Source: Streptomyces aureoverticillatus | GTDB taxonomy: Bacteria; Actinomycetota; Actinomycetes; Streptomycetales; Streptomycetaceae | Assembly (NCBI RefSeq): GCF_014649395.1 | Contig: NZ_BMSY01000012.1 | Location: 62,001-126,000, forward strand | Reading direction: 5' to 3' | DNA length: 64,000 nucleotides | Shown here: positions 10,860 to 19,487 of the stretch, piece by piece | Layout: each line of letters opens with the position of its first letter | Position numbering within the stretch: the first letter of the stretch is position 1 | Translations under genes and position numbers: made by a program | Notes under the pieces: generated by a model | Told to the model about the DNA's origin: nothing | Database searches by the model: none | What the model saw: only the letters and a program-made list of their open reading frames with translations

Positions 10860-10889
10860 CTCCGGGGTGCCGGTACCGGCACCCCGGAG
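10860..10889 (-). terminator. Perfect 30-bp palindrome after the acyl-CoA ligase gene
   Basis: The 15-bp arms are perfectly complementary with no loop bases (centre CCGGTACCGG). The element begins 8 nt downstream of the stop of the leftward ligase gene. It is most simply a GC-rich transcription terminator without a U tract, as is usual in Streptomyces. A protein-binding palindrome is the alternative. Confidence 0.6.
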
Positions 10890-10896
10890 GTTGGGA

Positions 10897-12519
10897 TCAG
10901 CGGAGGTGGGTGGCCGTTGTCCACGCGGCGCGCAGCGCCTTCTTGTCCACCTTGCCGACCTTGGTCGTCGGCAGCCGGTCCAGCAGGACCGTCTTGCGGG
11001 GTGTGTACAGCTCTCCCAACTCGGCGGTCACAGCAGCGCCGACCGCGTCCGGGTCGACGTCCGCGCCTTCGGCCGTGGCGAGGAAAATCTGTACGGCCTC
11101 CCCGTACTCCTCGTCCGGCACGCCCAGCGCCGCCGCGTTGCGCACACCCGGCAGCGTGAGCAGGAAGTCCTCCAGGACCCGGGAGTAGACGTTGTCGCTG
11201 GTGCCGCCGGTGACGATGATGTCCTTGGCCCGGTCGACGAGGTAGAGGTACCCCTCGGCGTCGAGGTAGCCCACGTCGCCGGTGCGCAGCCAGCCGTCGT
11301 GCAGCGCGGCCGCCGTGCGCTCCGGGTCCTCGTAGTAGCCGAGCATCACCGTCTCGCCCCTGACACACACCTCGCCGACCTGCCTGACGGGCAGTGCCGC
11401 CGTGCTGTCCTCAGCGCGGATCTCGATCTCGATGTCGGATATCGCGCGACCGCAGCTGCGCCAGAGCTCGGGCCTTCGGGCTCCCTCCGAGGCGAGGTCC
11501 TCCGCGCCGAACGCGGTGATGCCGAGCGCCTCCGACTGCCCGTAGCCCTGGCTGAGCACGGGCCCGAAGACCTCGACCGCCTGCTGCAGCCTGCTGGGCG
11601 ACGAGGCCGCGCCGCCGACGACGATCCGCCGCAGCGCGGGGAGGGCGCCCGGCACGCACTCCGGGTGGTCGAGAAGCGCGTACAGCATCGGCGGTACGAA
11701 CATGGTGGCGGTGATCCGCTCCTCGCGCAGCACCGACAGCGCCGCGCCCGCCTCGAACTCGGGCAGCACGACGAGGACGGAACCCGTCACCAGCGCCTGG
11801 ATCGACGTGAGGTGGCCGCTGCCGTGGGTGAGCAGCGTGGCGGCGAGCACCCGGTCCGTGCCCGGGGTCATGGTCGGGAAGAAGCCGGTGCGGGAGGCCT
11901 GCGGGTCGTCCTCCGCCAGGTCGACCAGCGCGTCGTAGAGGCGGTGGCTGTGCGCGGCGAGCTTGGGGCGGCCCAGGGTGCCGCCGGTGTAGAGGACGGT
12001 GATGGCCTCGTCGGCTCCCGGGGCGGGCACGTCGCCGGGGCGCTCCTCGGGGCACTCGGCCGCCAGGGCCAGCAGGTCCGTGCACGGCTGCGCGCAGGGG
12101 CCGAGGCTGAGCAGCTCGGGTGCGTGGACGCTGCGGCCGGCCGCGTCGGCGGCCCGCTCCGCGAAGAGCGGGTCGGTGACCACGGCGCGCGCCCTGGACT
12201 GCTCGACCAGCGCGGCGAGTTCGCCGGGCCCCGGCTCGGGCGGCAGGAACACGACGCGGCAGCCGATGAGATGGACCGCGAGCTGCACCAGGACGGAGTC
12301 CACGCGATTGGCCAGGAACAACCCCACTCCGTCGCCGGGCGCGAGCCCCTTCCGGCGCAGCGCGTGCGCCAGACCGAACAGCCGCCGCCGTGCCTCGCCC
12401 CGGGTCAGCCGCTGCGCACCCTGGACGAGCGCCTCGGCGTCCTCGTCCTTGTGCCAGTGCTCCAGGATGTGGTCCACGTACGTCCGCGGCTCGGATGTCT
12501 CCTGTGCATTAATGATCAT
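10897..12519 (-). CDS. AMP-dependent acyl-CoA synthetase / ligase
   Basis: This protein of about 540 aa belongs to the ANL superfamily of adenylating enzymes. The ATP-binding P-loop appears as YTGGTLGRPKL, a variant of the usual YTSGTTGxPKG. The hinge motif GWLRTGDVGYLDAEGYLYLVDR is present, and the C-terminal catalytic lysine region reads KVGKVDKKAL. It should activate a carboxylic acid as the acyl-adenylate and pass it to CoA; the acid is unknown. The start is uncertain: the ATG at 12519 or a GTG at 12540, neither with a clear ribosome site. It is transcribed away from the peptide precursor at 13112 across a shared 590-bp region, so a functional link is possible but unproven. Confidence 0.85.
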   Translation of the reverse strand: MIINAQETSEPRTYVDHILEHWHKDEDAEALVQGAQRLTRGEARRRLFGLAHALRRKGLAPGDGVGLFLANRVDSVLVQLAVHLIGCRVVFLPPEPGPGELAALVEQSRARAVVTDPLFAERAADAAGRSVHAPELLSLGPCAQPCTDLLALAAECPEERPGDVPAPGADEAITVLYTGGTLGRPKLAAHSHRLYDALVDLAEDDPQASRTGFFPTMTPGTDRVLAATLLTHGSGHLTSIQALVTGSVLVVLPEFEAGAALSVLREERITATMFVPPMLYALLDHPECVPGALPALRRIVVGGAASSPSRLQQAVEVFGPVLSQGYGQSEALGITAFGAEDLASEGARRPELWRSCGRAISDIEIEIRAEDSTAALPVRQVGEVCVRGETVMLGYYEDPERTAAALHDGWLRTGDVGYLDAEGYLYLVDRAKDIIVTGGTSDNVYSRVLEDFLLTLPGVRNAAALGVPDEEYGEAVQIFLATAEGADVDPDAVGAAVTAELGELYTPRKTVLLDRLPTTKVGKVDKKALRAAWTTATHLR

Positions 12520-13111
12520 GGGCACATGCAAACATGCCACTCAGGAGCCGGGGCCCCACAGGGGGCAACTTCGGCCACCGACCTACGGAGTACCATGCCC
12601 CGCCCGGTTCGGCATGGTCCGCCAGCCCTCTTTGCCGTAGCGACAGCGCGGCCGGGAACGTGACGGTTCCCGCGCGGCGGCGGGCGCGAACCGCGCGAAT
12701 TGGCGGCGCATCGGCCCCGATGTCCCCTTCGGCCCCGATTGGGCCCGCCTTCAGTAAACCTGCACATCGAATGTGCACCCTCGTCACGCCATTCGTTCCG
12801 CACGCCCTTCGAATTCCCGTGCATCGACCACGGGGCGTGCTCTTTGGCGGGAGAGTGTCCGATTTGTTGGAAGGAGTCGTTCCGGGTACCCGATTTCCTT
12901 CTGTGAATCTTGTGAAGGAGCTGCTACCGCGCGGTGAAACCGCCTGCACGCAGCGGTGATTCGATGCCGCAGCCGCGGCTGACCGTCGCTTCTCCGATTG
13001 GATGTACGAGCTGCGAACATGCTTTGATCCTGGCCGACGCGGAATTCGCATCGCAGGTTCCGCGGAGTTGGAAACACCTTTGCGACATTCATGAGAAGGG
13101 CAGCTCACACC
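12520..13111. other. Divergent control region between acyl-CoA ligase and peptide precursor
   Basis: This is about 590 bp without a supportable gene. GC content falls between roughly 12780 and 13090 compared with the flanking genes, as expected for promoters. A small hairpin GCGGT-GAA-ACCGC lies at 12931-12943. The probable ribosome site of the precursor is GAAGGG at 13093-13098. Frames in the region have no family resemblance and poor codon bias. Confidence 0.55.
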
Positions 13112-13339
13112 ATGAACAACACCCCCCAGGTCGAGACTCTCGAGATTTCCGACGCCGACCTCGACAACGTCGCCGGCGGCCTCGTCTCCGGTGTCGCGGG
13201 CAACGTCACCGGCACCGTTGACTCCATCGCCCCGGTCTCCGACGTGGTCGGCGGCGTCGTCGGCACGGTCGAGGGTGTCACCGGCGTGAACACCGGCGCC
13301 GTCACCGGCCTGGCCTCCGGCCTGACCGCCGGTCTCTGA
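13112..13339 (+). CDS. Double-glycine leader peptide precursor (NHLM-type export substrate)
   Basis: This 75-aa peptide has an acidic leader, LEISDADLDNVAGG, ending at Gly22-Gly23. That is the classical cleavage signal read by C39 peptidase-containing exporters. The predicted 52-residue core (24-75) has no Cys, Lys, Arg, His, Phe, Tyr or Trp. It is built from Gly, Val, Ala, Thr and Ser with several small-xxx-small spacings (VSGVAGNVTGTV, VVGGVVGTVEGVTG) and a net negative charge. The lack of Cys argues against a lanthipeptide. It could be an unmodified, helix-packing or surface-active peptide. An in-frame ATG at 13091 is possible, but the ATG at 13112 gives a normal leader start. The dedicated exporter lies directly downstream. 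Confidence 0.82.
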   Translation: MNNTPQVETLEISDADLDNVAGGLVSGVAGNVTGTVDSIAPVSDVVGGVVGTVEGVTGVNTGAVTGLASGLTAGL

Positions 13340-13367
13340 GCCTCCGCTCACCAGAGACGCCATGACG

Positions 13368-13402
13368 CGTGAGCCCCGGAACCTTGGGTTCCGGGGCTCA
13401 CG
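13368..13402 (+). terminator. Strong hairpin between precursor and exporter genes
   Basis: A perfect 16-bp stem (arms starting CGTGAGCCCCGG and its complement) encloses a 3-nt TTG loop. It is 28 nt after the precursor stop and 78 nt before the HlyD-like start. It would either terminate or attenuate transcription, giving far more precursor than exporter mRNA, or protect the 3' end of a short precursor transcript. Confidence 0.8.
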
Positions 13403-13480
13403 GACGCCATGGGCACAGTGACGTCACGTCACAGGCCGGGCAGTGATGCCACAGGCCGGGCACAGTAAGGGAAGCGTTCC

Positions 13481-14287
13481 GTGCAGTTCCGCCAACAGGC
13501 CCTGTCCAAGCTGCAGTCGCCCGAGGAACTCGACGTGCCGGTGCGCTACGCCCGCCCTCAGGGACTGCTCGCCCTCGCCGTCACCGTCGTCGTCATGGCC
13601 GCCGCGAGCGTCTGGGCCGTGACCGGATCGGTCTCCTCGACCCTCCGGGCGCCCGGAATCCTCACGTACGGCCAGGGCAGCTACGTCCTGCAGAGCCCTG
13701 TCACCGGTCAGGTGACCCACGTCCTGGCCAAGGAGGGGAAGCGGCTCGCCGCGGGCGCTCCGGTGCTCAAAGTCCGTACGGACCACGGCGACAAGGTCGT
13801 CCGCGCGGTCGCCGCCGGCCGCGTGACCGCGCTCGTCGCCAGGATCGGCGCCGTCGTCACCACCGGCGCGGACGTCGCGACGCTGGAGCGCGTGGCGGGC
13901 ACCGACGACCCGCTCCTCGCGATGCTCTACGTACCCGCCGACAGCGCGGCCACCGTCTCCGTCGGCGCCTCGGTGGACCTCGCCGTCCAGTCCGTGCCCA
14001 CCAAGGAGTACGGAAAGCTGCGCGGCCGGGTGAAGGCCATCGGGCGGGCGGCGCAGAGCACGCAGAAGGTCACCGGCTTCCTCGGCGACAAGGAACTGGC
14101 CCGGCAGTTCACGAAGGACAGGGCACCCGTCGCCGTGCTCGTACGCCTTGAGAGGTCGTCGCGCACGAAGTCCGGCTACGCGTGGTCGACCGCCGGCGGG
14201 CCGCCCTTCGCGCTCGACTCCATGACCCCGGCCACCGGCGCCTTCCACCTCGCCGAGCAGCGCCCGATCGATTGGCTGCTTCCGTGA
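13481..14287 (+). CDS. HlyD-family membrane fusion / adaptor protein of the peptide exporter
   Basis: This 268-aa protein has one N-terminal membrane helix (about residues 27-48, LLALAVTVVVMAAASVWAV). A lipoyl/barrel-sandwich hybrid domain follows, with SPVTGQVTHVLAKEGKRLAAGAPVLKV, typical of HlyD adaptors. In NHLM-type systems this adaptor works with a C39-peptidase ABC transporter and a second ABC protein to move leader peptides out. The GTG start is preceded by AAGGGAAG. The last codons overlap the next start (GTGA), so expression is translationally coupled. It is shorter than Gram-negative adaptors and lacks a long coiled-coil hairpin, as expected without an outer membrane. Confidence 0.85.
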   Translation: MQFRQQALSKLQSPEELDVPVRYARPQGLLALAVTVVVMAAASVWAVTGSVSSTLRAPGILTYGQGSYVLQSPVTGQVTHVLAKEGKRLAAGAPVLKVRTDHGDKVVRAVAAGRVTALVARIGAVVTTGADVATLERVAGTDDPLLAMLYVPADSAATVSVGASVDLAVQSVPTKEYGKLRGRVKAIGRAAQSTQKVTGFLGDKELARQFTKDRAPVAVLVRLERSSRTKSGYAWSTAGGPPFALDSMTPATGAFHLAEQRPIDWLLP

Positions 14288-16569
14288 CCGCACCACCTCC
14301 CTCCCCCGCGCACCAGCAGCAGTTGCCGCCCCCCGGCGGCCGCCGCAGGCACCGCCCCGAACCGCCGCGGCGCGGCCGCCGCCGGGCCGCCCCCCGACCC
14401 GCGTCGAAGGGCAGGCGGCCGAAGACCGTCCGCACGCCCACCGTCCTGCAGATGGAAGCCGTGGAGTGCGGCGCCGCGGCCCTCGCCATGGTCCTCGCCC
14501 ACCACGGACGGCACGTCCCCCTGGAGGAGCTGCGCATCGCGTGCGGCGTCTCCCGAGACGGCTCCCGGGCCAGCAACGTCCTGAAGGCGGCGCGCAGTTA
14601 CGGCCTCACGGCCAAGGGCATGCAGATGGAACCCGTCGCGCTCGCCGAGGTCAAGGCACCCGCGATCCTCTTCTGGGAGTTCAACCACTACGTCGTGTAC
14701 GACGGCATGGGGCGCCGCCTGGGCCGTCGCGGCGTGTACATCAACGACCCGGACAAGGGCCGCCGTTTCGTGCCCGCCGAGGACTTCGACACCAGCTTCA
14801 CCGGCGTCGTCCTGGTCCTGGAACCGGGCCCCGACTTCCGGCCGGGAGGCCGCAGGCCCGGCGTCATGAAGGCCCTCCCGGCACGGCTGCGCGGCACCAC
14901 CGGCACGATGCTCGCCGCGCTCCTGGCGAGCCTGCTGCTCGTCGCGGTCGGCGCCGCGCTGCCCGCGCTCAGCCGGACGTACATCGATCTGTTCCTGATA
15001 GGTCATCAGACCTCGCTGCTGGGTGCGCTGTTCGCGTCGATGGGCGCGATGGTGGCGCTCACCGTGGTGCTGACCTGGCTGCAACAGGCGAATCTGCTGC
15101 GCGGCCGCATCATCTCCTCCACCCTCGGCAGCGCCCGCTTCTTCCGCCATCTGCTGCGCCTGCCCGTCACGTTCTACGCCCAGCGCAGCCCCGCCGACCT
15201 CGTGCAGCGCCTGGCGTCCAACGACGCGGTCGCCGAGACCCTGGCCCGCGACCTCACGGCCGCCGGTGTCGACGGCATCGTGGTCCTCCTCTACGCGGCC
15301 CTGCTGTGGACGTACGACCCGCAGCTCACCCTCGTCGGCGTCGGCATCGCGCTGCTGAACATCGTGGCGATGCGCGTCGTCATCCGGCTGCGCGCCACCG
15401 GCACCCAGAAGCTGCGCGCCGACAGCGCCAAGCTCACCAACACCTCGTACACCGGCCTGCAGTTGATCGAGACCATGAAGGCGACCGGGGGCGAGAACGG
15501 CTACTTCCGGCGCTGGGCGGGTCAGCACGCCACCACGCTGGAGGAGCAGCAGCGCCTGGGGGTGCCGAGCGCCTGGCTCGGTGTGGTCGCGCCGACCCTG
15601 GCGACCCTGAACAGCGCGCTGATCCTGTGGGTCGGCGGTCTGCGCGCGGTCGAGGGGCATCTGTCGATCGGGCTGCTCGTCGCCTTCCAGGCCCTGGTGA
15701 CCCGCTTCACGGCGCCGATCACCCGCCTCAACGGCGTCGCGGGCCGCATCCAGGACTTCGCCGCCGACGTCGCCCGCCTCAAGGACGTCGAGAACTTCCC
15801 CGTGGACGCGCTCTACTCGCGCCCCGAACCGGCCGCCAGCACGCGCCGCCTCAAGGGCCACGTCACCCTCGACGACATCACCTTCGGCTACAGCCCCCTC
15901 GACAAGCCGCTCCTCACGGGTTTCTCCCTGTCGGTCGGGCCTGGGCAGCAGGTCGCGCTCGTCGGCGGGTCCGGCAGCGGCAAGTCGACCGTCTCCCGGC
16001 TGATATCGGGGCTCTACAGCCCCTGGGAGGGCACGATCCGCATCGACGGGCAGCGCCTGGAGGACATTCCGCGCGGCGCGCTCTGCGCCTCCGTCTCCTT
16101 CGTCGACCAGGACGTCTTCCTCTTCGAGGGCACGGTCCGCGACAACGTCGCCCTGTGGGACCCGTCGATTCCCGACGACGCCGTCGTCGACGCCCTCAAG
16201 GACGCCTGCCTGTACGAGGTCGTGTCCCGTAGGCCCGGCGGCATCCACGGCCGTGTCGAGCAGGACGGGCGGAACTTCTCCGGCGGGCAGCGCCAGCGCC
16301 TGGAGATCGCGCGGGCCCTGGTGCGCCGCCCCAGCATCCTCGTCCTGGACGAGGTGACCAGCGCCCTCGACGCCGAGACCGAACAGGTCATCATCGACAA
16401 CCTGCGCCGCCGCGGCTGTGCCTGCGTCGTCATCGCGCACCGCCTGAGCACCGTGCGCGACAGCGACGAGATCGTCGTGCTCGACCACGGCCAGGTCGTG
16501 GAGCGCGGACGTCACGAACACCTCGTCGCCGCGGACGGCCCCTACGCCCACCTGGTCAAGGAGCACTGA
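14284..16569 (+). CDS. Peptidase C39-containing ABC transporter (NHLM type, processing exporter)
   Basis: This 761-aa protein has three parts. The N-terminal C39 peptidase has Cys62 (VECGAAAL), His135 (FNHYVV) and Asp155 (NDPDKG) as the catalytic triad. A six-helix membrane domain follows. The ATPase domain has Walker A GGSGSGKST at 561-569, signature FSGGQRQ at 665-671 and Walker B ending at Glu690. It should cut the precursor after Gly-Gly and export the core with ATP. The GTG at 14284 overlaps the HlyD stop. A basic, Pro/Arg-rich extension of about 50 residues precedes the peptidase. An upstream frame to 14182 exists but would overlap the adaptor gene heavily. Confidence 0.92.
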   Translation: MTAPPPSPAHQQQLPPPGGRRRHRPEPPRRGRRRAAPRPASKGRRPKTVRTPTVLQMEAVECGAAALAMVLAHHGRHVPLEELRIACGVSRDGSRASNVLKAARSYGLTAKGMQMEPVALAEVKAPAILFWEFNHYVVYDGMGRRLGRRGVYINDPDKGRRFVPAEDFDTSFTGVVLVLEPGPDFRPGGRRPGVMKALPARLRGTTGTMLAALLASLLLVAVGAALPALSRTYIDLFLIGHQTSLLGALFASMGAMVALTVVLTWLQQANLLRGRIISSTLGSARFFRHLLRLPVTFYAQRSPADLVQRLASNDAVAETLARDLTAAGVDGIVVLLYAALLWTYDPQLTLVGVGIALLNIVAMRVVIRLRATGTQKLRADSAKLTNTSYTGLQLIETMKATGGENGYFRRWAGQHATTLEEQQRLGVPSAWLGVVAPTLATLNSALILWVGGLRAVEGHLSIGLLVAFQALVTRFTAPITRLNGVAGRIQDFAADVARLKDVENFPVDALYSRPEPAASTRRLKGHVTLDDITFGYSPLDKPLLTGFSLSVGPGQQVALVGGSGSGKSTVSRLISGLYSPWEGTIRIDGQRLEDIPRGALCASVSFVDQDVFLFEGTVRDNVALWDPSIPDDAVVDALKDACLYEVVSRRPGGIHGRVEQDGRNFSGGQRQRLEIARALVRRPSILVLDEVTSALDAETEQVIIDNLRRRGCACVVIAHRLSTVRDSDEIVVLDHGQVVERGRHEHLVAADGPYAHLVKEH

Positions 16570-16570
16570 G

Positions 16571-19435
16571 GTGACCTCCGCACCCCAGCAGCACGCGTAC
16601 CCCGACGACACGGTCGCGGCGGCCTTCGGCGCCCTCGGCACTCCGGTCGACTGCACGGGCCTGCGCAGCGTGCACCTGGAGGGCCCGCAGGTGCTGTGGC
16701 TCGTCGTGGTCGGCGCGCTCGACCTGTTCGCGGTCGACGCCGCGCAGCAGGGCCACTGGCACTACCTCGGCCGTCTCGAACCGGGCACGCTGCTCCTCGG
16801 CCCGGTCGAGGGCCCCCAGCACACCCTGGTCGGCCGTCCGCTCCAGGGCTGCGAGCTGCGCCGGGTCCCGCTGCGTGAGCTGTACCGCCCGGACTACGGC
16901 GACACCTGGTCGTACGAGCAGCAGTACCCCACTCACTACGACACCCAGGACGCGGCGCTGAGCCTCCTGGAGCATGCCTTCGCGCTGGGTATCGGGCGCG
17001 GCCATCGGGTGCTGTTCGAGGCGCCCCTCGACGGCCGGGGCGCGGTCGACGCCCCCGACGACATCGTGGCCGACGACGACATCCTCTGGATGCCGGTCGC
17101 GCCGGGCAGCGTGCAGTACGGGGCCGCGTACAGCGCGGAGGCCGCGGGCGATCTGCTCGTCGACGCGGCGATGTGGCAGCGGATGGTCAACCAGCAGTAC
17201 CGGCTCCTCTCCACCCTCGACCGCTGGATCGAGCGTCTGGAACGGGCCCACGAGGACCGTACGGCCGCCGGCATCAAGGCGGGCGAGAACGTCCGCGAGC
17301 AGGCCGACCGGACCCTGATCGCCTCCATCGGCCGCTCGGGCAGGCGCGGTTCACGTGCCGCGGAATCCCGTGGCGGGCACGACGCGACGTACGCGGCCTG
17401 CCGCCTGGTCGCCGAGGCGGCGGGCATCACCCTGGCCGACGCCGTGGAAGGCGGTGCCGTGAGCGACCGGATCGACCCGGTGGAGCAGATCGCGGTGGCC
17501 TCCCGGGTGCGGACCCGCGCCGTGCGGCTCGACGGCCGCTGGTGGCGCGAGAACGCGGGCCCGCTGGTGGGACACCGGGCCGCGAGCGGCGCGCCCGTCG
17601 CGCTGCTGTGGCGGCGCGGCGGCTACGAGTCGGTGCACCCCACGTCGGGGCGGCGCACCCGCGTCGACCAGACCAACGCCGAGGAGTTCGAACCGCAGGC
17701 CGTGATGTTCTACCGCCCGCTGCCGGAAGGGGCGTTGACGCCGTGGCGTCTTGCCCGCTTCAGCCTGCGGGGCACCGGCGGCGACGTACGCAACCTCGCG
17801 CTCGCCACGCTGGCGACCGTCGCGATCGGCGCCCTGGTGCCCATTGCGACGGGGCAGGTGCTCGGCGTGTTCGTTCCGAACGGCGAGAAGAGCCTCATCG
17901 TCCAGGTCTCCCTGGCCGTCATGATCACCAGCATTGTCTCGGCGGCGTTCATGCTGCTCCAGAACCTCACCGTCCTGCGGATGGAGGGGCGAATGGAGAG
18001 CACACTCCAACCAGCCGTCTGGGACCGGCTGTTGAGGCTGCCCACGCGCTTCTTCGCCGCCCGCTCCACGGGGGAACTGGCGAGCGCCGCGATGGGCGTC
18101 GGCGCGATCCGCCGGGTCCTCTCCGGCATCGGCCCGGTGGCCCTGCAGGCCGGGTCGATCGGCGCGATGAACGTGCTGCTGCTCCTGCTCTACAGCGTCC
18201 CCCTGGCCCTGGCCGCGCTGGCGATGCTGGCCGTCATCGCGGCCGTGTTCCTCCTCCTCGGCCTGTGGGAACTGCGCTGGCAGCGGCGCCTGGTGGAGCT
18301 CGGCAACAAGCTGAACAACCAGGCTTTTCAAACCCTGCGCGGACTGCCCAAACTCCGCGTGGCCGGAGCGGAGAGCTTCGCGTACGCGGCATGGGCCGGG
18401 GAGTTCGCGCGCAGCCGGGAGCTGCAGCAGCGGGCCGGCCGCATCAAGAACATCACGACGGTCCTGAACGCGGTCTACCTGCCGCTGTGCACGCTCATCA
18501 TGTTCATGATGCTCGCCGGGCCTGCCCGCGGCAGCCTGACCGCGGGTGAGTTCCTCACCTTCAGCACCGCCGTGACGATGCTCCTGACGGCCGTCACCCA
18601 GCTCACCGGCGCGCTGATCTCGGCGGCCTCGGTGCTTCCGATGTTCGAGCAGATCAAGCCGGTGCTCGACGAGGCACCGGAGGTGCGCACGGGGAGCACG
18701 CAGCCGGGCGAGCTCCAGGGCGGGATCGAGGCGCGCGGCCTGTCCTTCCGCTACACCGACGACGGCCCGCTGGTCCTGGACGACGTGTCACTGGCGATCC
18801 GGCCGGGCGAGTTCGTGGCCGTCGTCGGCCCGAGCGGCTGCGGGAAGTCGACGCTGCTGCGCCTCCTGATCGGCTTCGACGAACCGGTCTCGGGCAGCGT
18901 GCTCTACGACGGCCAGGACCTGTCGGCCCTGGACCAGTCGGCGGTGCGCCGCCAGTGCGGCGTGGTCCTGCAGAACGCCCAGCCGCTCACCGGCTCGATC
19001 CTGGACTGCATCTGCGGCGCCGAGTCGTTCACGCAGGAGGAGGCGTGGGAGGCCGCCGCGATGGCGGGCCTCGCCGAGGACATCAAACGCATGCCGATGG
19101 GTCTGCACACGATGATCTCCGGCGGCGGAGCGGTCTCCGGCGGCCAGCGTCAGCGCCTCATGATCGCCCAAGCCCTGATTCGCCGCCCCCGCGTCCTCTT
19201 CTTCGACGAGGCGACGAGCGCCCTCGACAACGAGACGCAGCGCACGGTCATGGACAGCACGCGCGCCCTCAACGCCACCCGCGTCGTGATAGCCCACCGC
19301 CTCTCCACCGTCATGGACGCCGACCGTGTCGTCGTCATGTCGGAGGGCCGCATAGTGCAACAGGGCCCGCCCGCGCAGCTGTTGGCGGACACGGGTGGGC
19401 GGTTGCACGAACTGGTGCGGCGACAGATGCGGTGA
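16571..19435 (+). CDS. Second NHLM-type ABC transporter with long N-terminal domain
   Basis: This 954-aa protein starts with a GTG one base after the stop of the C39 transporter. A non-membrane N-terminal region of about 400 residues is followed by an ABC exporter membrane domain (helices from about 415) and an ATPase. The ATPase has Walker A GPSGCGKST (753-761), signature VSGGQRQ (855-861) and FFDEATSALD after it. This matches the second ABC component of NHLM bacteriocin-type systems, which accompanies the peptidase-bearing transporter and lacks a peptidase itself. The two ABC proteins may form a heterodimer. Together with the adaptor and precursor the locus is a complete export unit. Confidence 0.88.
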   Translation: MTSAPQQHAYPDDTVAAAFGALGTPVDCTGLRSVHLEGPQVLWLVVVGALDLFAVDAAQQGHWHYLGRLEPGTLLLGPVEGPQHTLVGRPLQGCELRRVPLRELYRPDYGDTWSYEQQYPTHYDTQDAALSLLEHAFALGIGRGHRVLFEAPLDGRGAVDAPDDIVADDDILWMPVAPGSVQYGAAYSAEAAGDLLVDAAMWQRMVNQQYRLLSTLDRWIERLERAHEDRTAAGIKAGENVREQADRTLIASIGRSGRRGSRAAESRGGHDATYAACRLVAEAAGITLADAVEGGAVSDRIDPVEQIAVASRVRTRAVRLDGRWWRENAGPLVGHRAASGAPVALLWRRGGYESVHPTSGRRTRVDQTNAEEFEPQAVMFYRPLPEGALTPWRLARFSLRGTGGDVRNLALATLATVAIGALVPIATGQVLGVFVPNGEKSLIVQVSLAVMITSIVSAAFMLLQNLTVLRMEGRMESTLQPAVWDRLLRLPTRFFAARSTGELASAAMGVGAIRRVLSGIGPVALQAGSIGAMNVLLLLLYSVPLALAALAMLAVIAAVFLLLGLWELRWQRRLVELGNKLNNQAFQTLRGLPKLRVAGAESFAYAAWAGEFARSRELQQRAGRIKNITTVLNAVYLPLCTLIMFMMLAGPARGSLTAGEFLTFSTAVTMLLTAVTQLTGALISAASVLPMFEQIKPVLDEAPEVRTGSTQPGELQGGIEARGLSFRYTDDGPLVLDDVSLAIRPGEFVAVVGPSGCGKSTLLRLLIGFDEPVSGSVLYDGQDLSALDQSAVRRQCGVVLQNAQPLTGSILDCICGAESFTQEEAWEAAAMAGLAEDIKRMPMGLHTMISGGGAVSGGQRQRLMIAQALIRRPRVLFFDEATSALDNETQRTVMDSTRALNATRVVIAHRLSTVMDADRVVVMSEGRIVQQGPPAQLLADTGGRLHELVRRQMR

Positions 19436-19442
19436 GACGGTC

Positions 19443-19458
19443 GGCGGCTCAGGCCGCC
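19443..19458. terminator. Small hairpin between convergent genes
   Basis: GGCGGC-TCAG-GCCGCC forms a 6-bp stem 8 nt after the exporter stop and before the convergent DUF6629 gene stop. It may help end both transcripts, but it is short. Confidence 0.35.
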
Positions 19459-19487
19459 ATGAAGCGGCCCCACGCACGACGCCCGGT

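Noticed and set aside
12700..13092. Additional small genes in the divergent region before the precursor
   Set aside because: Frames lack ribosome sites and codon bias, and overlap the AT-richer promoter stretch.
13112..13339. Annotation of the small peptide as a lanthipeptide precursor
   Set aside because: The core has no cysteine and no LanM, LanB or LanC gene is near; only the double-glycine leader is shared.
14176..16656. 826-aa minus-strand frame opposite the C39 transporter
   Set aside because: Shadow of a strongly supported gene; composition typical of an antisense frame.
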